Origin: Linnemannia hyalina
Lineage: Eukaryota > Mortierellomycota > Mortierellomycetes > Mortierellales > Mortierellaceae
NCBI GenBank assembly: GCA_019671135.1
Contig: JAHRHY010000002.1
Location: 496,001 to 560,000, forward strand
Direction: 5' to 3'
DNA: 64,000 bases
The first letter of the stretch is position 1; each line of letters opens with the position of its first letter. Positions 11,955 through 22,440 of this stretch are shown one piece after another. Below the pieces are notes generated by a model, which was not told where the DNA came from, did not search any database, and saw nothing but the letters and a program-made list of their open reading frames with translations. The position numbers and the translations under genes are program-made.

Positions 11955-14664
11955 AGCGCTTCACTTACGAGGTCAAGACCTACGAGACCTTCGAGACCGT
12001 TGAAGAAATCGAGGAGATCGTCGAGGAGACCGAGGCTGTTGCCATCATTGCCCGTGAACAGGAGACTATTACCGAGGAGAAGACCGTTACTGAGGTCGTC
12101 ACTTCGACTGTTCAGGAAGACATTGTTGTCGAGCAATTGCAGGAGAAGACCGTTGTCGTCGAGGATGAGATCCAGACAAAGGAGACCGTCATTTCCACTC
12201 TCGTCGATGAGACTATCACCGTCGAAGCTACTGTTGAGGACGTTGTCGAGTCGGTTGCCGTGACTGAGGAGCAGGAGGTTGCTAAGGAGATTGTTATCAC
12301 CAAGGAGACTGGTGTCATTGTCGAGCCCACTGTTACCAAGGAAACCTCTTGGTTCCGCAAGGTCGTTTCGAATGCTGGTGCCGCAGCTGGTGCCGTTGCT
12401 CTCGGTGCCGGTGCCGGTGCCGTTGGAGCTGGTGCTCTGGTTGTTGGTGCTGGTGCTCTTACCGTCGGTGCCGTCCACGACGTTGCCTCTGGAGCTGGAC
12501 ATGCCGCCCATGGTGCTTTGGAGAAGGTTGATGGTGTCTGGAAGCGCACTGTTCAGGTGTTGACTACCCGCAAGGCCCACGTTGATGCCGTCGCTCCCAT
12601 CGCCAAGACTTCGTACGTCTACTACGATGATGAGGTGTACGATGCCGTCTTGGTTGAGAAGTCCACTGGCGTCACCTATGTGACTCAGTTGCTCTTCGAT
12701 AGCGCAACCAGCAAGTACTACGTCTACGTCCGTTGGGGCGAGACCGACTACAAGCTTGATGGACCCCACGATACCGTTGAGTCTGCCAAGGCTGCCTTCC
12801 AGGTTACCTACCATGACCAGTTCGGTGTCAAATGGCAGGAGCGTGAGACCACCGTCAGTGGTAAGTTTAACCAGGCAGCACAATGTGTTCTTTATTCTTT
12901 ATTTTTTCAATGCCTAATTATTTTATTCATGCTTACTATTTTGTAGAGCGCTTCACCTACGAGATCAAGACTTACGAGACATTCGAGACCGTTGAGGTTG
13001 TCGAGGAAGTTGTTGATGAAAAGGTTGCTGAGGTGATTCTCAAGCGCGAGCAGGAGATTATTGTTGATGAGGAGACTGTTCAGACCGAGACCACCACCTC
13101 GACCACTACGACCCGCAAGGAGGAGAGTGTTTCCGAGGTCGCCTATGAGGTTGAGGTTATCGATGGTGAGGAGATTACCAAGGTTATCACTACGACCAAG
13201 GAGACTGGTGTCGTTGCTCAGCCCGCTGTCACCAAGGGTACCTCCTGGTTCCGTCGCCTTGCCTCAGGCGCTGGATTGGCCGCTGCTGGAGCCTTGACTC
13301 AAGTCGATGGCGTCTGGAAGCGTACCGTCCAGGTCCTTACCACTCGCAAGGCCCACGTTGATGCCATTGCCCCAATTGCCAAGACTTCGTACGTCTACTA
13401 CGATGATGAGGTGTACGATGCCGTCTTGGTCGAGAAGTCCACTGGCGTCACCTATGTGACCCAGTTGCTCTACGACACTACCACCACCAAGTACTACGTC
13501 TACGTCCGTTGGGGCGAGACCGACTACAAGCTTGATGGACCCCACGATACCGTTGAGTCTGCCAAGGCTGCCTTCCAGATCTCATACCGCGAGCAGTTCG
13601 GCGTCCAGTGGGAGCACCGTGAGACCACCGTTTCTGGTAAGATTCAAACCATCACCCTTTCTTAATGTGCCTTAATGATATGTTTTTTGTTGCAAATACC
13701 TAATTATGTTTTCTCTTCATATTTAACTTTTAACAGAGCGCTTCACTTACGAGGTGAAGACTTACGAGACCTTCGAGACCACCGAGGAGATTGAGGAGAT
13801 CGTTGAAGATTACGAAGTCTCTGAGGTTATTGCCCAAGAGAAGGTTTTGATCGAGGATGAGCGCGTCGTTTCCACTCACCAGTCGATTGAGTCCTCGCAC
13901 GACGACACCGTTGTCCGCAATGTCAGTGAGCAGGTTCTCATCAAGAAGGGAGCTGAAGTTGACGCTGCTGAGTTGTCCCGCACTCAGTACGAGACCTTGA
14001 CCCGTGTTGAATCTACCACCTCTGCTGCTGCTGGTTCCGGTGACCTCTTCGGAGGCGCCGCTGCCGCCCTCGGAGGTGCCGCTGCTGTTGGTGCCATCCA
14101 GCACGGTGGTGCTTCTTCGACCACCGTTGTTGAGGAGACCAAGAAGGCTGTCTTTGACTGTAAGTATCCTCTTGCCCTTGTTGATGCGTATTCTGCATTC
14201 TGCCCTTCAATCTTGCATATCCTAACCCTTTCTGCTCTTTGTTGCCTTTTTCGTTTTATCTAGTCTCAAGCCTCCCTGTCCTCCCCGATCAGGGCATTAA
14301 CGTCGAGACCGGAGCCCCAGTTGGTGTGATTGACTTGACTTCGGGCACTGCCGAGGCCTACCGCGAGTTGCCCCGCCACTTGCGCCCCCGCGCCTGGGTC
14401 TCGCTCCACGTCGGAGGCTGGCAGGATGCCCCCCACGAGTTGGAGGGTTTCATGCGCCTTGACGACCAGTCTGGCCAGCGCTTGATGGAGTCTGCCCGCG
14501 ATGCCGCCCAGGGTAAGGCTCAGGAGGCCACCCCTATCGATAACCTCCGCCTCCCTGAGATTGTCGCCCTCTTTGCCAAGAAGTTGTACGGACACTTTGA
14601 TGAGGAGCTCCCCGCCGAGTTGACCTTGGAACGTCTTCGCCAGTTGGGTCCCCACCGCCCCTAA
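1..14664 (+). CDS. Giant tandem WGR-like repeat protein, 3' part (5' end outside window)
   Basis: I see a single spliced gene running off the left edge: 15 WGR-bearing exons, then two terminal exons, stop TAA at 14662-14664. About 13.2 kb of coding sequence (about 4,390 residues) is visible. Each repeat begins ERFTYEVKTYETFETVEE, continues with an acidic Val/Glu arm and a run of 9-10 Thr, then KGTSWFRK, a Gly/Ala-rich stretch of about 45 residues, and a domain containing TQLLYDTTTTKYYVYYRWGE and FGVQWEERE. That last part matches the WGR fold of PARPs (QLLE..., RSWGRVG, ...F...TGN.W in PARP1), which in PARP1 contacts DNA ends. No PARP catalytic domain, signal peptide or enzyme motif is visible. 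All inter-repeat introns are phase 1, so cassettes can be gained or lost without frame change. Lysine is almost always AAG, and Val, Ala and Thr codons mostly end in C or T, which suggests high expression. The function is unknown; a structural or nucleic-acid scaffold is only a guess. Confidence 0.85.
7339..8156 (+). other. Frameshifted array exon U8 (likely assembly or consensus artefact)
   Basis: Compared with its neighbours, this exon has an extra T at 7665 (CCC-T-AAG), giving an immediate TAA at 7665-7667, and another extra T at 7894 (CCC-T-ATC). It also lacks 12 nt near 7604, an in-frame loss from the VEVEKKEAK stretch. At both insertion sites the other units carry either CCC-A or CCT-A (for example CCTAAG at 5830 and CCTATT at 6057), so CCCTA reads as a merger of two paralogous variants. 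Length 818 = 828 - 12 + 2. Removing the two Ts would restore the frame. If real, the gene would stop here and everything downstream would lack a start. Confidence 0.8.
11955..13636 (+). repeat. Two divergent edge units of the array, U13 and U14
   Basis: U13 is exon 11955-12860 (906 nt) and U14 is exon 12947-13636 (690 nt). Their introns (12861-12946 and 13637-13736) have no similarity to the homogenised array intron beyond splice signals. Both keep the ERFTYE start and a full WGR-like domain with RWGETDYKLDGPHDTVES. U13 replaces the Thr run with a longer Glu/Val/Thr arm and has an extended Gly/Ala segment containing ALVVGAGALTVGAVHDVASG. U14 has almost lost that segment. The pattern is that of a tandem array whose inner copies are homogenised while the edge copies diverge. 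Confidence 0.9.
13737..14664 (+). other. C-terminal cap exons of the giant WGR-repeat gene
   Basis: Exon 13737-14159 still starts ERFTYEVKTYETFET but lacks the WGR-like domain; instead it has a Gly/Ala patch around GGAAAALGGAAAVGA. The intron is 14160-14263, phase 1. The last exon, 14264-14664, encodes about 133 residues not seen in any repeat unit, with AWVSLHVGGWQDAPHELEGF and a helical end EIVALFAKKLYGHFDEELPA. I do not recognise this domain. It could be a capping or oligomerisation module, which is inference only. Confidence 0.75.
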
Positions 14665-15044
14665 AGGAGGGAAACCCCAGAGCTAACAATGATGTCTACT
14701 CGCCCACTTAACCCCCAAAAAACACACAAAAAAAAAGAAATTGAATTAGTATTATTTAGAAATATCAGTAACTCATTAAATAAGAGTTTAAAAATGCATG
14801 TTTGTCTTGTGGTTGTGAATGCATTGTCGAGTTCAATTAATTTCTGTTGTTGCACACTTTGACAAAGGAGCGAACCAACAACTGGCGGTAAAGGCAATAT
14901 GTGGAAACTTTGAAAGACATGGTGGCGTAGATCACTGGTATTTATGTGGTATCATGATTCATGAATATGATGATATATTTGTGCAACTGAAATGTAAAAG
15001 TAAAATCTGACACTCCTTCTGATCCTCCTCTTCAGCGGTCCTCT
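14665..15044. other. Intergenic, convergent 3' ends
   Basis: This is the 3' flank shared by the WGR-repeat gene (+) and the annexin (-). It is AT-rich with a short A tract near 14728. No AATAAA match or RNA gene is visible. Confidence 0.6.
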
Positions 15045-17110
15045 TTAACCTCGTTCTGGTTCACCAATGGCCGTGAACAGCGTGCGTCGGTAATCTCCAC
15101 TGGTCTCGCCCTTGATCCTGTCGCGCAACGACTTCTTGTACTTGGCGGTGTAGTTGGCCTTGATCTGGGCCATGAAGGCCGGTGTCCGGTTGCGAACCAC
15201 CAACCGTGTCAACGAGGCATCATCCGTTCCTGCACCCTCCATCGCCTTTTCCATGTTCTTGGCGATACACATTGCTGGGTTTTCGATCCACTCGACTATG
15301 TTGTTGGAAAGGATATATTAATAAAAGGATGAACTGGTTAGGATTTGGCTGTTGGGGTTGGCGAACGAGTATTACTAAATAACATTCAAATGCTCGATTG
15401 ATAACAAACTGTACACACAATTCAGCCCTAACACATAGAACAAATAATAAAAAAGTGCGAAGTGAAGAGAGCAAAACTTACCCAAGTAAACAAGCGCGGT
15501 CTCAATCCATCCGGAGAACTCCTTGACGACGACCTTGCTAAACTTTTTGCCGTGGCGGGATTCGTATTGCTTGAAGACAAGTCGAAGATGGGCATCGGGT
15601 CTGTTGGTGAGGATGTGGATGAACTGCGACTCGTCTGTGCCCATTTTGCCCTCTCCTGCTTTGTATAATGCCTGGGTATCTGCCTCAACGTTATACTGAT
15701 AGTGTCCAATCTCATCACGGGTGCCCTATTTAACGAGGAGGAAAAGGGTGTCAGGAATTGTAAGAGATATTCTCTAATAACGTTGGATGAGCAGGATGGC
15801 AAAAAAGACGTTTTACCTGGATACAGACGACAAGTAACTTCTCAAAGTATCCACTGACATCGCTCTTGACTGTTTCCTCGAGGGAGCGGTTGTATTTAGA
15901 CTGGAAGACATACTTGAGTTGTGCCATGTCTGCGTTGGTCCTTCCCACAAGAGTTTGAATCAAGCACTGTGGATCACAAAGAGTAGAACAAAATGAGGAA
16001 AGGTGACCACGAGGTGGCAGGCAGGTTAGTACAAATATCGTTTATCCACAGTCTAAAAAGAAACCAGTATACGCGGCAACGTAATCCAGCAGTGTCATGA
16101 TTGTTCGCTCTTTGTTGTTGTTGTCGTTGCAGGCAAACAAAACCAACATCGATAACAAAAAAACAACCCGAGTACAACACAACGATACGCAAAGAGAGAA
16201 CAGGAAGTATCAAAGGGTAGAGAACCTGGTTGTCTCCAAGCGGCATGGTGACATCAGAACTTACGCGCTCGTTGGTACCGGCACCGATGCAGGCCTGATA
16301 AATCAGCTCTGCATCGAGCACGATGGGCGGGAGGATGAGATAGTGGAGTGCTCGACCGAAATGACCGCTCGTCTCCTTGTCGAGAACCTCCACCAAATCT
16401 CGTCCGTAGAACTGCTTGTACACCGAGGCCACTACTGCCAAGTGTTCTGGAGGTCTGGCAGCTATTAGGTTGAAAAGATAATGGCGTGATGAAGTAAGTA
16501 AAGAGTTCTGTATTCTCGACAAAACGATAAACAAAAGAGCATAACAAAAAGAGCTTCCTTTTTTATTGCTGTGTCAGCCAAACCCTCATTACTTACCAAC
16601 AACACTGATGACTCGCTTCTCATCAGTACCAAAGCCCCTGCAGGCCGAGTGAATAGTCTCGGCATCCTGTTGAGGTGTGGGTCCACCAGCAGCGGGTTGG
16701 TAGTAGTTAGGCTGGCCCATGGCCATAGTCGGGGCATGAGTCATTGTGGGCGCATGAGTCATGGTGGGAGCGTGCTGAGGTGGTGGAGGATGAGCTCCTG
16801 CAGCTGGAGCAGAGTATCCGTAGGGGGCTGGTGGAGGTGCGCCTGGAGCGGGGTACCCGTAGGGAGCGGGGGCGCCATAGGGGGCGGGGGCGCCATAGGG
16901 AGCAGGGGCGCCATAGGGAGCTGGTGGTGGCGCACCTGGGGCAGCAGCAGGGTATCCGTATCCGGGCTGACCAGGTGGAGGTGCACCGCCCTGGGGTGGG
17001 TAGGCAGGGTAGCCGGGTTGGGTTGGTGGATAGCCGACGGGTGCGCCGGCAGCGTATTGTTGCTGGGGAGGATAACCAGGATAGCCTTGAGCAGGAGGGT
17101 AGTATGACAT
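15045..17110 (-). CDS. Annexin with long Pro/Gly/Tyr-rich N-terminal tail
   Basis: Five exons on the minus strand: 17110-16597, 16461-16265, 15966-15817, 15725-15482, 15295-15045, giving 451 residues. The start ATG opens MSYYPPAQGYPGYPPQQQ. Residues 1 to about 150 are a PGY/PAP-rich tail like those of annexins A7 and A11. Residues from about 155 onward form the four-repeat annexin core, with type II calcium loops visible as GFGTDE, GAGTNE, KMGTDE and GAGTDD, and repeat cores such as YKQFYGRDLVEVLDKETSG and YRRTLFTAIGE. Annexins bind acidic phospholipids in a calcium-dependent way and act in membrane organisation and repair. The 5' leader holds a C/T-rich (CTTTTT)n tract, and the gene is in tandem with the kinase upstream. 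The family is certain; the exact role is not. Confidence 0.95.
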
Positions 17111-17173
17111 CGTGGATGGAGTTTTTGAGGCTGGGAGAAAAGGGAAAAGGGGTGGAAGAGAAAATAAGATAGA

Positions 17174-17185
17174 AGAAAAAAGAAA

Positions 17186-17216
<31 letters not shown>

Positions 17217-17223
17217 GAAAAAA
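17174..17223. repeat. AAAAAG microsatellite in annexin leader
   Basis: Several near-perfect AAAAAG units on the plus strand, read as a C/T-rich tract on the annexin mRNA strand about 65 nt upstream of its ATG. Confidence 0.8.
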
Positions 17224-17834
17224 GCGAGGGAAAGAGGAAAATGCCAGAGTCGGCTGTGAAATAGAAGAGTGGGGAAGTGGCGATGATCACTCTCTTTCAT
17301 GCTCTCAAAGCGTATCGGGTGCATCTGTTTTTGTCTCTCCATGGGTGCCTAGCCCCTCTGCCGTTCCTTTTTTACATTTTTCTTTCTTTCTTTCATGCCA
17401 TCGCCACGGCTGGTTAACCTGAACAACATACCGAAACGAGCACCAGGTCACTCCAACAATTCACTCGCCTTTTGCCCTCCACCCTCGCCCACATTGATAA
17501 AACTGCCCAAACACTCGCCTTCCACTCCTGTCCATCCACACAAGAACCTCATTGGCCATGTGTGTGTTCCTTGTTCTGCAAAAAAAAAAAAAAAAAAAAA
17601 AAATTATGCTGCACACTCACCTAAAAGCTTACACCTGTACCTGGTCGTAAACATTCCTCAGCCAAAACCCAACGCTTCTCTCCTTTTCTCACTTCCCGCC
17701 CTACTTTGTAAGTATTAATAGGAAAACTGGACTATCGGACTTCAGAAGATAAAATCTTCCTTCTCGTCATAAACACAACAAAACAATGATCATGTTGAAG
17801 TGACGATTCGACGACAAGACAAAAGGTCATCAGC

Positions 17835-17863
17835 CACACACACACACACACACACACACACAC
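17835..17863. repeat. CA dinucleotide repeat
   Basis: About 14 uninterrupted CA units in intergenic DNA. Confidence 0.9.
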
Positions 17864-18110
17864 CGCATTATCATTCATTCACGCACGCACGAAAATAAAA
17901 CAGAATCTCCAAATATACAACGTGATTATCCTTCATTATGTTGGACGATCAAGTACACGCAAGTAGCGAGATGTCCATGGCCAACTTGCCTGACACGTCG
18001 ACAACAAGAATAAAGGATGGCACTGTCCAACAACACAACACATTTCATACACATGGCCTTTCAATTCGATTCACGTTGTGATTCAGTTTGGGGAGCAATG
18101 ATGTCGTTCG

Positions 18111-18116
18111 TTTATT
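18111..18116 (-). terminator. Candidate poly(A) signal of the kinase
   Basis: AATAAA on the minus strand, about 220 nt beyond the kinase stop. A single hexamer match without other support. Confidence 0.35.
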
Positions 18117-18333
18117 TTCGTGTCCACAGTGAACAACCAGCAAAAATAATAAAAGATGTCCCTTATGGAACAAAAAAACGGGAAACGAGTTCATTCTAGG
18201 TCTTCCTCAAAAAAAAAGAAAGAAAGAAAGAAAGAAAAGCGAAAAAAAAAAAAAAAAAAAAAAGGAAAAGAAAAAAAAAGAAAAGAAAAAAAAAAGGGGC
18301 GGGACAAAAAAAATCCACAGGAAACGAAGGAGA

Positions 18334-18713
18334 CTATGGTGGGTTGGTCAAGAGTCCATCATCCTCAAAGGAAAACATCCCAAGCGGAACAACCTGGGCT
18401 GGAGGAGAGGAATTTGAAAAGGCTTGAGGAGACGTGCCTGGAAACGCTAGCTCCGAAAGCTTTGCAAATCCGGCTTGGACAAACTCTTGATCGAGCTCGG
18501 AGCGGTTCCACGTTGCAGACGAAAACCAAGGCGGGTGCGGGAGTCCTCGGAAGTCGTTACTCGAGTGGTGGGATGATTGCTGGTGCAAGTGTTGGTTGAA
18601 GTGTTGGTGGTCATAGCAGGCGAATGGGTGGATAAAGGTGGAAGTGGTGTAATCATCATCGGAGTCATCAGGGTGGTTGTTGTTGTTTGTTGTGGTGGAG
18701 GGGTTGCTGTTGC

Positions 18714-18765
<52 letters not shown>

Positions 18766-20235
18766 ACTGTTGTTAATGTTGTTTTTAGTGTTCTCGCTGG
18801 CGCCACTGGTGGAACTGTTGGCGGCAACATCTTCATCGGATGAAAGGTCCTCATCGGTGGTCGTCTTGATATCATCAGAGGGTACTGGACTGGCAGGGCC
18901 CGCTTCTTCAAACTCGACGGGCAGAGAAAAGTCCATCTCGTCCTCTTCAATCATATCCGACCAAGACTTGCCCGACTGGTGGGAGAAGGCCACGGACCAG
19001 CTGGACGAGCACGATGGAGCCCTGCTTTCGGAGTCATGTCCAGGCAGACGAGCTCCATAATCGTCCTCCATCCGGAACATCGAGTCAATCTCGTCCTCCT
19101 CTTCGTCGACCTCGTAGTAACTTGACGCCGAACCCTGAGCAGAAGACCGGGAAGAGCCAATAGAAGAGTCATCCAACATCAAGTCGGAATCAATGCGCTC
19201 CTCATTGCAGTCCTCCATCGAAGCAAAGTCGTTGGCGCTTGGTTCATGGCCCACAATGGTGTGGACACGTTGGATGAGCTCCAGGGCCTCGTAGCTGTCG
19301 GCACGGTCGTTGGGATCGACACAGAGGACGCGCTTCAAAAAGTGAAGGGCACTTGGGGACAACTCTGGGAACATCTCGCGCAGCACATCAGAGTTCTGGG
19401 CGTAGGCGGCAAAGGTGGCGTCCATGTCGACTCGGGAAAGCTTCCAGGGGTTGCGGCCGAAACGAAGGTTCAAAAAGATGATACCGAGTGACCACACATC
19501 AGACTTTGCTGGCAAGTAGGGGCGACGGCCAACCGAGGAGCGCGTAGGCTGTTGCTCTGGAGCCATGTAGAATGAACTTCCACAGCCAAAGTCATTAGAG
19601 ACGCGCTCCTTGGTGGCAAGACCAAAGTCGGCGAGCTTAAGCGATCCATCGCTGGCGACCAAGACGTTCTCGGGCTTGAGATCGCGGTGGAAGACCTGAT
19701 GGCTGTGAGAGTGGACCAAGGCGGAGATGATCTGGGTCATCGCGTCGACCACAGAGCTGTCGGAGTGGACATCGAGGCAGCGGCCGGGGAGGTGGGCCAT
19801 GGGAGCGAAATCGACGCCAGAGTCGCGGGCGGCAGAGTGCTGGGAGGTGATGGTATCGTAAAGGTCGCCGCCTGAGCAGTACTCCATGGCGAGGTACAGC
19901 GAGTCCTTAGTTTCGATGACCGAGGACATGTCGACGATGTGAGGATGCTGGCCATTCGTGGGTGAGGAGAGCGAGAGGTGGAGATCGATCTCCTGACGTT
20001 GAAGAAGCAACTGCGACTGGGTGAGGCCCTTCTTGGACAGGCACTTGATGGCCTTGTATTCAGGGAGCATACCGGGGACAGTAGGGATGGTTTTGGCGAG
20101 GTAGATTGAGCCATAGGTGCCGTAACCGAGGATATCAAGGATCTGGTATGTAACGTGGTGGATCCCGTCACGGAGAAGGTCGCCAATTCTTTCCCGGGCA
20201 CCGGTGACAGAATCAATTGCGTTCAAGGTGCTCAT
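18334..20235 (-). CDS. Ser/Thr protein kinase, Ran1/Vhs1/Sks1-like
   Basis: A single exon of 633 residues. I chose the ATG at 20235 (MSTLNAIDSVTGARERIG) because the 168 in-frame codons upstream are low-complexity leader. The kinase domain spans residues about 28-330: glycine loop GYGTYG (37-42), lysine in YKAIK (64), HRDLKPEN (183-190), DFGLA (203-207), MAPE (224-227) and SDVWSLGIIFLNL, so it looks active. The HRDLKPENVL...GCGSSFYMAPE pattern and the insert before HRD fit the Ran1/Vhs1/Sks1 group, which regulates nutrient responses and meiotic entry in yeasts. The C-terminal half (about 330-633) is acidic, disordered and Ser-rich, with a run of about 17 Asn. The subfamily is a judgement from motifs only. 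Confidence 0.9.
18715..18765. repeat. GTT trinucleotide repeat coding poly-Asn
   Basis: Seventeen uninterrupted GTT units on the plus strand, read as AAC (Asn) in the kinase C-terminal tail. Length polymorphism is expected. Confidence 0.95.
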
Positions 20236-22440
20236 ATTGTTACGATTGTTGCTGTGCGTGTAAAGAAAAGGTAAAGGCGGGGGGACAGGATTGACGAAAA
20301 AAAATGACGAGCGAGCAAAGTAACGGTCCGTGTTTTGTGCGGAAAGGAAGGTGATGTTAAGGATGCCAGGAGCCAGACAATAGTAACAGGAGTAAAATAA
20401 AGAGGTGAGCAAACCCAGGTGGAGTTGACAAAAAAAAGAAAGAAAAAAAAAGAAGGATGATGTGACTCGACCAAGGAGAATAAAAAAAGTATTCGACTGG
20501 GAGCAAGGACTATCGAGAAATGGCCAATGCGAACGAGATGTGGTGTTGTTCTTGGTAGGTGCAAGTGGCCAATTGATGGTGAAAGGAAGCAGCTTTTTTG
20601 TACAGGGTGTTAAAGATAAAAAATAAAGAAAAAAAACGAGAAGGTGATAGAGCGAGGATGTGTTCAAGTATAATGTGGCGGGAACACTTTTTTTGGGTGA
20701 ATCAAAAGGAGATATTAACTTACAATAGAAAGAGGGCACAGAAAAGAAGGAAAAAAAGGATGATACAACAATTGAAAAACGAGCCGGGGTAAAAGAGGGT
20801 TGGTTGGGGGATATAGAGAGTAGGTAATTAGCCGATCAAAAGATACAATGTGGTGGTAGCGGCAGTAGTAGTAGTAGAAGTGGTTGGAGTGGTGGCAGTC
20901 AGGCAGGTAAGTGGGCAGAGTTCGAGGACTACGATGGGTTCCTTAGGGGAAGGTTGGGTTGGCAGGTTGAGGCAGGAGCAGGAGGAGCTTGCTTGTTGGG
21001 CAGAGGAAATAAGAGTATGCAGCATAGTTTGTTGTTTTTCTACAGGCGGAGGGGTATCGACCGAAGGAAGGGATCCGAGCTGGAGGGAGCGTCGAAGAGA
21101 ATTAGAGGGAGCGAGCCATAGTCGGTTGTTGATATGTTGTAGGTTGAGGTGAAGTGCAATAGGATAAGAAAAAAAAACGAATGGACGTCTTGAAGGTCAA
21201 GAGTGCCAGAGAAAACAGGAAGAAGAAAAGAAGGGTCGTTGCTGTGTCGAAGCACGAGTCCAGAGGCGGAAGGAAGGAGGACACAGCAAGGGGTTGTGGA
21301 GAAAGTAGGATAAGCGTAACGAGGTTGAAGAGGTGGTCGTGAGTGCGAGTGCGAATGTGAGTGAGAGTGTGACGGAGACAGGAGAGAAGGAAGGATGAAA
21401 GTGGAAGATGAAGGGAACAAAAAAAAAAGAATAGGGGAAAAGAAGGAAGGGAGGAAGGAGATGGGGGGAGAGGATAAAGAGGATGATGAAGAAGAAAAGA
21501 AAGGGAAAAGAAGGAGGAGGAGGAAGAAGTGGAAGACAGGAGAGGAGAAGAAAAGAAAAGAGAAGGAAAGAGAAGACAAGAGAAGAGGACACAAATAGTG
21601 TTAAATATTATTATGTGAGCGACATTAAGAATGAACCCCATCAAAAATACAAAGATATGAGCTACGCCCAGAGCTTGACACGACAACAAAAGAAACAAAG
21701 ACATTTGACAGATGAACGGTCGATCCACTTTTGTCCATATCACCCGTTCATTCATTCTCCTTTGCTCCACACCATCACAAATGATCCTTTTGGCTCAGCA
21801 TTGTTGCTTGTTGCAAATATAAAAAGCAAAAAAATGAGACAGCAAAATATAATTACCTTAGAATAAGAGAAGGGGATAAAAATGGACCAAACCAGGTTCA
21901 ACTCACTTGGTTTGTTGGCTCAGAATGAAAAAAGGGCTTAGTTGTGAGGGAATGGGAGGAGAGCCGATTTGGATTCTGGAGTGGGAGACTTGTTGACCAA
22001 TGAGGAGGCACCGCGCAGGGAGGAAAGTAAAGAAGCTGTTGGTCAAGGAAAAACTAGGGCTTCGTTTCGCCTGGTGGATAAAATAAAAGTCCAAAAAAAA
22101 GGTTGAGGTGAGGAAGAGCAGGTTGGAGGGTGGAGAAGACGGGAAAAAAAAGAGAGCAAGAGAGAGAGCGAGAGCGAGAGAGAAGGAAGGGAAGGGGAGG
22201 GTGAAAGAAGAAGGGACGGAGGAAGGAAGGACGGAGGAAAGAAGGGAAAAGGAAAGGACGAAGGAGGAAGGAGGAAGGAAGGGACTGGAGGGAGTGAGGG
22301 TGGGAGTAAGGAAGGAGGAAGAGAAGAGAAGAGAAGAAAAAAGTGAGAGAAGAAAAATAAGAGAAAGACAACGAGTGAGTGAATAGGATGAGTGAGAAAA
22401 GGGACAGACACAGAGAGATACAATAAGGATATATTGAATA
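20236..22440. other. Kinase leader and promoter, purine-rich on plus strand
   Basis: No gene seen. The plus strand is strongly purine-rich at about 21190-21600 and 22090-22390, so the kinase sense strand is C/T-rich, as in the leaders of other genes here. The long minus-strand frames in 21040-21770 and 22043-22464 are homopolymer-like Ser/Leu/Phe strings caused by this composition. Confidence 0.6.

Larger units (their letters stand above)
17111..18333. other. Intergenic between annexin start and kinase stop, simple repeats
   Basis: Contains an AAAAAG-type tract (about 17174-17223), A24 (17580-17603), a CA repeat (17835-17863) and an A/G-rich stretch (about 18206-18300). This is annexin promoter and leader plus kinase 3' flank. 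I see no gene. Confidence 0.6.

Noticed and set aside
16571..17107. Gly/Trp/Arg-rich plus-strand frame opposite annexin exon 1
   Set aside because: Antisense of the PGY-rich tail; the minus-strand reading joins into a full annexin.
20236..20739. 168-residue N-terminal extension of the kinase
   Set aside because: Low-complexity Ser/Phe/Leu leader with no domain; the ATG at 20235 starts a conserved-looking kinase N-terminus.
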